Positions 5,191 through 10,683 of a stretch of 10,683 nucleotides of DNA are shown piece by piece; the stretch's first letter is position 1; each line of letters opens with the position of its first letter. This stretch comes from JAJUFS01 sp964599565 (GTDB lineage Bacteria > Pseudomonadota > Gammaproteobacteria > Natronospirales > JAJUFS01), in contig CAZRFE010000082.1 of NCBI GenBank assembly GCA_964599565.1, forward strand, positions 1 to 10,683. The letters run 5' to 3'. The notes beneath the pieces are model-generated. The model searched no databases, was not told where the DNA came from, and saw nothing but the letters and a program-made list of their open reading frames with translations. The position numbers and the translations under genes were made by a program.

Positions 5191-5568
5191 ATGAAACGCA
5201 ACGACACGCAGACCGGCGAACGGTTGCGCACGTGGTGGCCGGAACTGCGCGGCCGCGTGCAGGAACGCTGGAGCCGGCTCAACGACGAATGGCTCGATGA
5301 GGTTGACGGCCGGCAGGATCGCCTGGCCGAACGGTTGCGCGAGGCCTACGGCGTCAGCGAGGACGAAGCCCGCCGCCAGGTCGACGATTTCGTCGAGACG
5401 CACTGGAGCGCAATTTCCGCGCGCAGCATGCCGTCAACCGGCGCAAGCAGCGGCCGCGCGAGCACGACGAACGTTCATGCGCCAGGACCGACAGACATCA
5501 GCGATCGCGGCAACGAGAATTCCGGCGTCGGCACGGGAACCACGGCGCCAGGCGGACGCAAGATATAA
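5191..5568 (+). CDS. CsbD-like protein 4 with long disordered tail (125 aa)
   Basis: Last of the four paralogues. The CsbD-like core is at about residues 14-70: TWWPELRGRVQERWSRL, NDEWLDEVDGRQDRL, EAYGVSEDEA and QVDDFVE. From about residue 72 the protein is a Ser/Thr/Gly/Pro-rich tail with no predicted structure, ending GTTAPGGRKI. The frame is open far upstream through gene 3 in another reading, but ATG at 5191 fits the homology start and has GGAA about 10 bases before it. It is separated from gene 3 by a strong hairpin. It ends only 11 bases from the convergent SnoaL-like gene, with no terminator visible. Function unknown beyond family membership. Confidence 0.82.
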   Translation: MKRNDTQTGERLRTWWPELRGRVQERWSRLNDEWLDEVDGRQDRLAERLREAYGVSEDEARRQVDDFVETHWSAISARSMPSTGASSGRASTTNVHAPGPTDISDRGNENSGVGTGTTAPGGRKI

Positions 5569-5579
5569 AAGGAGTGGCG

Positions 5580-5936
5580 TCAGCGCCGGTGCCGCGAGTG
5601 CACGGTGTAGTAGATGCTCTGCATGACGATCTTTCCGTCGCGGATCACGAACGAGTCCGCGCCGTTCTCAAGCACGATGTCATCGGATTCACCGCGCCAG
5701 ACCAGGAACGCATAGTCGCCGTGCACGTGCTTGTGCAGGTAGCGAAAGCAGCCGCTCGGCATCTGCAGGTGCAGCCGCTCCGCGGATGCGCGCACCGCGT
5801 CTCGACCGATGGCCGGCGGATGCTCGCACAAGAGCACGACGTCTTCCGCGTAATCCGCTTCGAGATCTTCGAGTATGCGTCCCGTCTCGCGGCGACGCAG
5901 ATGGTCTTCGAACACTGCTTGCGTGGAACGTGTCAT
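5580..5936 (-). CDS. SnoaL/NTF2-like domain protein (118 aa)
   Basis: A single-domain protein with the pattern of SnoaL-like (NTF2 fold) proteins. An N-terminal helix STQAVFEDHLRRRETG (4-19) leads into DLEADYAEDVVLLC (24-37). GRDAVRASAERL (44-55) follows, and the strands end with ADSFVIRDGKIVMQSIYYTV (93-112). Such proteins bind small hydrophobic ligands or act as isomerases or cyclases, but the fold alone does not fix a function. The frame stays open to 6047; ATG at 5936 is chosen because homology begins there, although only a weak AGG precedes it. It lies 47 bases after the flavoprotein gene on the same strand and is probably the last gene of that operon. Start confidence is moderate. Confidence 0.78.
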   Translation of the reverse strand: MTRSTQAVFEDHLRRRETGRILEDLEADYAEDVVLLCEHPPAIGRDAVRASAERLHLQMPSGCFRYLHKHVHGDYAFLVWRGESDDIVLENGADSFVIRDGKIVMQSIYYTVHSRHRR

Positions 5937-5983
5937 GGGCCTGGTGATGTCGAATCGCGTTCCTGATCGCGGCTGAGCCGCTG

Positions 5984-7231
5984 CTACAACTCCCTTGCAA
6001 GCCAGCGCAGCGCGCCCTCGCCCGCCGCGCGACCTGTCGCGAAACACGCGCTCAGGAGATAGCCACCGGTTGGCGCTTCCCAGTCGAGCATTTCTCCCGC
6101 GCAGAACACACCCGGTAATCGCCGTAACATCAGCTGTTCGTCGAGCGCGCCGAATGCAACGCCGCCCGCGGTGCTGATCGCTTCATCCAGCGGGCGCGGG
6201 CTCGTCACGCGCAGCGGCAGCGCCTTGATGCGCGCGGCGAGCGCGGTGGGATCATCCAGGTTCGCAACGCCACCGAGTTCCCGCAGCAGTCCTGCCTTCA
6301 CGTCGTGAAGCGCGACCTGCCGGCGCAGATGCTCCGCGAACGATTTCCTGCCGCGCGGCTTCGACAACGCGTCTGCGAGTGCATGCGCGCTGCGGTCGGG
6401 TGCAAGGTCAACCTGGAGCGTCGCACTGCCGTACGCGATGATTTCATCGCGCAGCGCTGCCGACAGCGCATACACGAGCCCGCCTTCGATTCCGCTCGCC
6501 GTGACGATGAACTCACCCTTGCGCTCAAAACGGCTGCCGGATGCATCCGTGAACACGAAGCGTACGGGTTTCACCGGCGCACCCGCGAAGCGTTCACGAA
6601 AATTATCGCTCCAGTCCGCCTCGAAACCGCAGTTCGCCGGCAGCAACGGATTCACTGCAACGCCTTTGTCACGCAACCACGCCTGCCACGCGCCATCGGA
6701 ACCCAGGCGCGGCCAGCTGCCGCCGCCGGTTGCAAGAACGACGGCGTCCGCGTGCACGCGGCGTTCGCCGTCTCGCGCACCGAACAGCAATGCATCGTCC
6801 ACCCAGCCCTGCCAGCGGTGCCGCGTGTGGATGCGCACGCCGGCGTCGCGCAGGCGATGCAGCCATGCGCGCAGCAAAGGTGCAGCTTTCATTTCCTTCG
6901 GGAAGACGCGGCCCGATGTACCAACGAAGGTCTCGATGCCAAGGCCATGAATCCAGCCGCGAAGGTCATCGGGCGTGAACGCATCAAGCAGCGCGCGGAT
7001 GCGCGCAGCGCCATCGTCACTGAAGGAGCGGTAACGCGAGATGAAATCCGCGAACGGCTCGGCGTGCGTGATGTTCATGCCGCCGATGCCGGCGAGCAGG
7101 AACTTGCGGCCGACGGACGGCATGGCGTCGTAGACATCGACAGGATGGCCGGCGGAAGCCAGGACTTCCGCGGCCATCAGCCCCGCGGGACCGCCACCGA
7201 CCACGGCGACGGATCGTGCCGCGGGTTTCAC
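5984..7231 (-). CDS. HI0933/TIGR03862-like FAD-dependent flavoprotein (415 aa)
   Basis: Predicted FAD/NAD(P)-binding oxidoreductase of the HI0933/YhiN superfamily, most like the TIGR03862 branch; its reaction is not known. The dinucleotide-binding loop VAVVGGGPAG is at residues 8-17. GRKFLLAGIGGMNITH (41-56) is the branch-specific form of the GRK...GGGRCN motif. TSGRVFP is at 105-111, LATGGGSWPRLGS at 166-178, and the C-terminal FAD block AGEMLDWEAPTGGYLLSA begins near 378. The frame is open to 7396, but a GTG start at 7231 overlaps the TGA of the upstream membrane gene as GTGA and places the Rossmann strand at the normal distance from the N terminus. This indicates translational coupling. 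Confidence 0.88.
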   Translation of the reverse strand: MKPAARSVAVVGGGPAGLMAAEVLASAGHPVDVYDAMPSVGRKFLLAGIGGMNITHAEPFADFISRYRSFSDDGAARIRALLDAFTPDDLRGWIHGLGIETFVGTSGRVFPKEMKAAPLLRAWLHRLRDAGVRIHTRHRWQGWVDDALLFGARDGERRVHADAVVLATGGGSWPRLGSDGAWQAWLRDKGVAVNPLLPANCGFEADWSDNFRERFAGAPVKPVRFVFTDASGSRFERKGEFIVTASGIEGGLVYALSAALRDEIIAYGSATLQVDLAPDRSAHALADALSKPRGRKSFAEHLRRQVALHDVKAGLLRELGGVANLDDPTALAARIKALPLRVTSPRPLDEAISTAGGVAFGALDEQLMLRRLPGVFCAGEMLDWEAPTGGYLLSACFATGRAAGEGALRWLAREL

Positions 7232-7443
7232 GTCGGCGATGCGTCGCGGTGACCGAGCAGGCGCGCGGGCAGGAACAGGAGCGTCTTCACGAGCGCGAGC
7301 ACGGCATCCATCGCGATGCCGACGACGCGGAACGGAATCGACAGCAGCCAGAGAAACGGCCACAGGATCAGCACGAGCACGGCGATCGGCCAGCACAGGA
7401 CCAGCAGCAGCGCCCAGAGAATCAGTGTGAGCAGCATCTTCAT
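7228..7443 (-). CDS. Small two-helix membrane protein (71 aa)
   Basis: A very hydrophobic small protein: residues 3-37 are almost unbroken Leu/Ile/Trp/Val (LLTLILWALLLVLCWPIAVL...), with a second hydrophobic stretch at about 42-62 and a basic end (ARLLGHRD). It probably forms a helical hairpin or two inner-membrane helices. I recognise no named family. ATG at 7443 begins one base after the TGA of the GFA gene, and its own stop overlaps the GTG start of the flavoprotein, so it sits in a fully coupled operon. A second in-frame ATG two codons later cannot be excluded. No independent Shine-Dalgarno is visible, which fits coupling. Confidence 0.75.
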   Translation of the reverse strand: MKMLLTLILWALLLVLCWPIAVLVLILWPFLWLLSIPFRVVGIAMDAVLALVKTLLFLPARLLGHRDASPT

Positions 7444-7444
7444 G

Positions 7445-7792
7445 TCAGTAGCTGCGGCCGTCGAACTGCATGCGCTCGAAGTCCGCAAGCTCGATGCCTT
7501 CCAGGCAGCGCGCATTCACGGCGGCGGTCTCGTTGCCCTGCGGATCCTTGCCCAAGCCGAACGGCGCGCAGCCGCAGGTCGAGCAGAAGCGGTGCTGGAT
7601 GACGTGCTTGTTGAAGGTGTACGTGGACATCGCCTCGTCCGGCGTCTCAAGGGTGAGCGCGCTGCGTGGCACGAACCACAGCAGGTAGCCCTTGCGGCTG
7701 CAGTGCGAACAGTTGCATTCGGCGAGCTTGCCGATCTCGCCTTCCACGGTGAAGCGGACGTTGCCGCAATGGCAGCTGCCCTGGTAGGTCAT
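7445..7792 (-). CDS. GFA (glutathione-dependent formaldehyde-activating)-family zinc protein (115 aa)
   Basis: A CENP-V/GFA-fold protein of the Gfa-like family. Members bind structural and catalytic zinc; the founding enzyme was proposed to join glutathione and formaldehyde, but most relatives have unknown substrates. The metal ligands are complete: SCHCG (C7, C9), CNCSHC (C26, C28, C31) and FCSTCGC (C70, C73, C75). The conserved GSCHCGNVRFTVEGE start and the late VNARCLEG block are also present. ATG at 7792 is certain: AGGAGG lies 6 bases upstream, and homology begins at MTYQGSCHCG although the frame stays open to 7882. First gene of the minus-strand operon and divergent from hppA. Formaldehyde activity is not shown by sequence. 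Confidence 0.92.
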   Translation of the reverse strand: MTYQGSCHCGNVRFTVEGEIGKLAECNCSHCSRKGYLLWFVPRSALTLETPDEAMSTYTFNKHVIQHRFCSTCGCAPFGLGKDPQGNETAAVNARCLEGIELADFERMQFDGRSY

Positions 7793-7826
7793 GTGAATCC
7801 TCCTCTGCGGTTCGTCGTCATGGTAG

Positions 7827-7878
7827 CGAAAAAGCCGCGCGCGCGGCATGGCATGAACACGCTGCCGCGCGCTTTTCG
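7827..7878 (-). promoter_or_regulatory. Attenuator-like hairpin in the GFA leader
   Basis: The arm TGCCGCGCGCTTTTCG (7863-7878) is nearly complementary to 7827-7848 (GCGCGCGGCA plus the outer CGAAAA, with a bulge), leaving a loop of about 14 bases. Read on minus, the second arm ends GGCTTTTTCG, a hairpin plus T-run about 35 bases before the GFA start codon. It therefore resembles an intrinsic terminator or attenuator in the leader. Its right arm overlaps the proposed hppA -35 box. A minus promoter upstream of it was not identified. Confidence 0.45.
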
Positions 7879-7905
7879 ACACGCTGCAAAAGATTTGCCT
7901 ATACT
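7876..7905 (+). promoter_or_regulatory. Probable sigma-70 promoter of hppA
   Basis: TCGACA (7876-7881, five of six to TTGACA) and TATACT (7900-7905, five of six to TATAAT) are separated by 18 bases and point at hppA. The leader would be about 125 bases. It is the best promoter match in the divergent region. Confidence 0.55.
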
Positions 7906-8036
7906 GCCTGCCATGCTGATCGTCCCGAATTACCGCCGGGCGTCCGTCCGGTGTTCAAACGCCGCATTTCCTGCGCGGCTGTCATGTCGCTACTCATCCA
8001 ATAACGATTCCAGTAACCCGAAGGGGAGGTTGTCGC

Positions 8037-10070
8037 ATGCTCGTTGAATACGGCTTGTGGATCACATTGGGGTGCGCGCTGCTCGCACTTGTCTATGGCA
8101 TCTGGTCAGTGCGCTGGGTGCTGGCGAAACCCGCCGGCAACGCACGGATGCAGGAGATCGCGGGCGCGGTGCAGGAAGGCGCGCGCGCCTACCTCAACCG
8201 CCAGTACACCGCGATCGCGATCGTCGGTGTCGTGCTGCTCGTCGCGCTCGGCTTCGTGCTGGACTGGGCGACGGCCGCGGGCTTCGCGGTCGGCGCGCTG
8301 CTTTCAGGTGCGGCGGGCTACATCGGCATGAACATTTCCGTGCGTGCGAACGTGCGCACCGCGGAGGCCGCGAACCATGGCCTCAATGCTGCCATGCAGG
8401 TCGCGTTCCGCGGCGGCGCAATCACGGGAATGCTGGTCGTCGGCCTGGGGCTCCTTGGCGTGGCGGGTTACTACCTCATCGCGGCGAAGATGTTCGGCGC
8501 GGATCGCGCGCTGCATGCGCTCGTGGGGCTTGCCTTCGGCGGCTCGCTCATTTCGATCTTTGCGCGGCTTGGCGGCGGCATCTTCACCAAGGGCGCGGAC
8601 GTGGGTGCGGATCTTGTCGGCAAGGTGGAAGCCGGCATCCCGGAGGATGACCCGCGCAACCCGGCCGTGATTGCAGACAACGTCGGCGACAACGTCGGCG
8701 ATTGCGCGGGCATGGCCGCGGACCTGTTCGAAACTTACGCCGTGACGCTGGTCGCGACCATGCTGCTCGGCGGACTGATGATCGAGGAAGTCGGCGCGAA
8801 CGCCGTGCTCTATCCCATGCTGCTCGGCGGCGTGAGCATCGTCGCGTCCATCGTCGGCACGTTCTTCGTGAAGGTGAAGGAAGGCGGCAAGATCATGAAC
8901 GCGCTCTACAAGGGCGTGATTGCTTCCGCGGTGCTTGCCGCGATTCTCTTCTATCCCGTCACGACCGCGCTGATGGGCGAAAACGCGATGAACCTCTACG
9001 GCGCGGCACTCATCGGTCTTGCGCTCACCGGCGTGATCGTGTGGATCACCGAGTACTACACCGGCACGGAATTCGGTCCCGTGCAGCACGTGGCCGCTGC
9101 CTCGCAGACCGGCCATGCGACGAACATCATCGCGGGCCTCGGCGTATCGATGAAATCCACCGCCCTGCCCGTGCTCGCCGTGTGCGCGGCGATCTTCGGC
9201 TCGTACGAGCTCGGCGGCCTGTACGGCATCGCGATCGCGGCGACCGCGATGCTCTCGATGACGGGCATGGTCGTCGCGCTCGATGCGTACGGTCCGATCA
9301 CGGACAACGCCGGCGGCATCGCGGAGATGGCGAATCTCGATGAGAAGATCCGCGGCATCACCGATCCGCTCGACGCTGTCGGCAACACCACCAAGGCCGT
9401 GACCAAGGGTTATGCGATCGGCTCGGCCGGTCTCGCGGCACTCGTACTGTTCGCGGACTACACGCACAACCTCGAAGCGCTCGGCAAGCTCGTCGAGTTC
9501 CGCCTCTCCGATCCGGCCGTGATCATCGGTCTTTTCATCGGCGGTCTCGTGCCGTATCTCTTCGGCGCCATGGCGATGGAAGCGGTCGGCCGCGCGGCAG
9601 GTTCCGTGGTGAACGAGGTGCGCCGCCAGTTCCGCGAGATCGCGGGCATCATGGAAGGAAAGGCGCGGCCGGATTACTCGCGCGCGGTGGACATGCTCAC
9701 CCGTTCCGCGATCCGCGAAATGATCGTGCCGTCGCTGCTGCCGATTCTCGTGCCCGTCGTGCTGGTGTTCGTGATGAACTGGCTGATGGGCGACGGCGCC
9801 GGCACCAAGGCACTGGGCGGTCTCCTGATCGGCACCATCGTCACGGGCCTGTTCGTCGCCATCTCCATGACGACGGGCGGCGGTGCGTGGGACAACGCCA
9901 AGAAATACATCGAGGACGGCAACTTCGGCGGCAAGGGTTCGGACGCGCACAAGGCGGCCGTGACCGGCGACACCGTTGGCGATCCGTACAAGGACACGGC
10001 AGGTCCTGCGATCAATCCGCTGATCAAGATCATCAACATTGTTGCACTGCTGCTGGTGCCGCTGCTGTAA
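8037..10070 (+). CDS. hppA: K+-independent proton-pumping membrane pyrophosphatase
   Basis: Hydrolyses pyrophosphate to two phosphates and uses the energy to pump protons across the cytoplasmic membrane. At 677 residues with about 16 hydrophobic segments it is full length. The active site is intact: GADVGADLVGKVE then DDPRNPAVIADNVGDNVGD (about 187-222), DNAGGIAEM near 421 and GDTVGDPYKDTAGPAINP near 642. GNTTKAVTKG at 449-458 carries Lys453 and Thr456, the pair that marks K+-independent H+-pumps (K+-dependent enzymes have Ala and Gly/Ala there). The start is firm, with AGGGGAGG 7 bases before ATG. It is transcribed alone from a divergent promoter region and followed by a terminator, then ppa. 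The long minus-strand open frame opposite it is a GC-codon artefact. Confidence 0.98.
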   Translation: MLVEYGLWITLGCALLALVYGIWSVRWVLAKPAGNARMQEIAGAVQEGARAYLNRQYTAIAIVGVVLLVALGFVLDWATAAGFAVGALLSGAAGYIGMNISVRANVRTAEAANHGLNAAMQVAFRGGAITGMLVVGLGLLGVAGYYLIAAKMFGADRALHALVGLAFGGSLISIFARLGGGIFTKGADVGADLVGKVEAGIPEDDPRNPAVIADNVGDNVGDCAGMAADLFETYAVTLVATMLLGGLMIEEVGANAVLYPMLLGGVSIVASIVGTFFVKVKEGGKIMNALYKGVIASAVLAAILFYPVTTALMGENAMNLYGAALIGLALTGVIVWITEYYTGTEFGPVQHVAAASQTGHATNIIAGLGVSMKSTALPVLAVCAAIFGSYELGGLYGIAIAATAMLSMTGMVVALDAYGPITDNAGGIAEMANLDEKIRGITDPLDAVGNTTKAVTKGYAIGSAGLAALVLFADYTHNLEALGKLVEFRLSDPAVIIGLFIGGLVPYLFGAMAMEAVGRAAGSVVNEVRRQFREIAGIMEGKARPDYSRAVDMLTRSAIREMIVPSLLPILVPVVLVFVMNWLMGDGAGTKALGGLLIGTIVTGLFVAISMTTGGGAWDNAKKYIEDGNFGGKGSDAHKAAVTGDTVGDPYKDTAGPAINPLIKIINIVALLLVPLL

Positions 10071-10096
10071 GGCACGTACCTGCAACCCTGTAACAC

Positions 10097-10129
10097 CAGA
10101 AACCCCGGAAATTCCGGGGTTTCTGCTTT
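10097..10129 (+). terminator. Rho-independent terminator after hppA
   Basis: CAGAAACCCCGG (10097-10108) pairs perfectly with CCGGGGTTTCTG (10114-10125) around AAATT, followed by CTTT. It lies 26 bases after the hppA stop and separates hppA from ppa. The T-run is short because the ppa -10 box follows at once. Confidence 0.85.
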
Positions 10130-10134
10130 ATAAT
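10129..10134 (+). promoter_or_regulatory. Candidate ppa -10 box
   Basis: A perfect TATAAT lies 43 bases before the ppa ATG. No good -35 is present: that position falls inside the hppA terminator stem and loop. An activator or another sigma contact may compensate, or the match may be chance in the terminator's T-rich tail. Confidence 0.45.
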
Positions 10135-10177
10135 GCGCGCCCTTTCGATCCCCCGGAATCCAGGAGAAGCACGGACC

Positions 10178-10683
10178 ATGAGCCTGCAGGACGTCGCGAG
10201 CGGCCGCGAATTGCCAGACGACATCAATGTCGTCATCGAAATTCCGATGAACAGCGAACCCGTCAAGTACGAAGTGGACAAGGACACCGGCGCGCTGTTC
10301 GTCGACCGCGTGCTGACCACGCCGATGCATTACCCGTGCAACTACGGCTACATCCCGCACACGCTGTGCGGCGATGGCGATCCCGTCGACGTGCTGGTCG
10401 TCATGCCGGTTCCAGTGCAGCCCGGCTCCGTCATCCGCTGCCGCCCCATCGGCGTGCTGAAGATGACCGATGAAGCCGGTGCGGATGCAAAGCTCGTCGC
10501 CGTGCCGCACGACAAGGTGTTTCCCGCCTACAAGCACATCAGGACCGTCGAGGATCTCAACGCGCTGACGCTCGATCGCATCGCGCACTTCTTCGCGCAC
10601 TACAAGGATCTCGAGAAAGGCAAGTGGGTGAAGATCGACGGCTGGGAAGGCATCGATGCCGCGCGCCAGGAAATTCTCGACTC
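10178..10683 (+). CDS. ppa: Soluble inorganic pyrophosphatase, family I (partial, 3' end outside window)
   Basis: Cytoplasmic Mg2+-dependent enzyme that hydrolyses pyrophosphate and pulls biosynthetic reactions forward. 168 codons are visible of a family length of about 175-178, so only the extreme C terminus is missing. All catalytic positions known from the E. coli enzyme are present, shifted by one: Glu21, Lys30, Glu32, Arg44, Tyr52, Tyr56, Asp66, Asp68, Asp71, Asp98, Asp103, Lys105, Tyr142 and Lys143. DGDPVDV (66-72) is the family signature. AGGAG lies 11 bases before ATG, slightly long. It sits 107 bases after hppA with a terminator between, so the genes are neighbours but probably separately transcribed. 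Confidence 0.97.
   Translation, partial: MSLQDVASGRELPDDINVVIEIPMNSEPVKYEVDKDTGALFVDRVLTTPMHYPCNYGYIPHTLCGDGDPVDVLVVMPVPVQPGSVIRCRPIGVLKMTDEAGADAKLVAVPHDKVFPAYKHIRTVEDLNALTLDRIAHFFAHYKDLEKGKWVKIDGWEGIDAARQEILD

Noticed and set aside
7911..8047. Leader peptide starting at ATG 7912 before hppA
   Set aside because: No ribosome binding site, no amino-acid bias typical of attenuator peptides, and the frame overlaps the hppA start.
8304..10085. 593-codon minus frame opposite hppA
   Set aside because: His/Arg/Asp-rich antisense shadow of a GC-rich gene; hppA on plus is unambiguous.

Overview
This is a GC-rich proteobacterial chromosomal window. The best guess is a gammaproteobacterium of the Xanthomonadales/Lysobacterales type. 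That rests on high-GC codon use, on intergenic repeat modules ending in an ATCCCCGC-CTGC-GCGGGGAT hairpin of the kind common in that group, and on a neighbouring membrane pyrophosphatase and soluble pyrophosphatase. The placement is inferred from pattern memory, not from a search. Most genes are housekeeping or accessory, and no defence system, prophage, CRISPR array, tRNA or rRNA was seen.

Left part (1-2048): a terminator hairpin, then two divergent orphan genes (162-389 minus, 658-978 plus) in visibly AT-richer DNA. They flank a leader with inverted repeats that could fold as a pseudoknot. A textbook terminator (984-1015) is followed by about 1 kb with no convincing gene. That stretch holds GC-rich palindromes and three copies of a repeat module; two copies share 97 identical bases.

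Middle (2049-5568): a two-helix membrane protein gene on plus; a minus-strand group of a DUF202/YidH-like membrane protein and two overlapping GNAT acetyltransferases; then, divergently, four consecutive paralogous CsbD/YjbJ-family genes. The CsbD genes probably form one stress-related operon, with strong hairpins in two of the three spacers. This array is the most distinctive coding feature.

Right part (5580-10683): a tightly packed minus-strand operon (GFA-family zinc protein, 71-residue membrane protein, HI0933/TIGR03862-like flavoprotein, SnoaL/NTF2-like protein) runs away from the divergent hppA gene. hppA encodes a membrane pyrophosphatase with the Lys/Thr signature of K+-independent proton pumps. 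After a terminator comes ppa, the soluble family I pyrophosphatase, cut off by the window edge. Together hppA and ppa cover energy-conserving and purely hydrolytic pyrophosphate removal.
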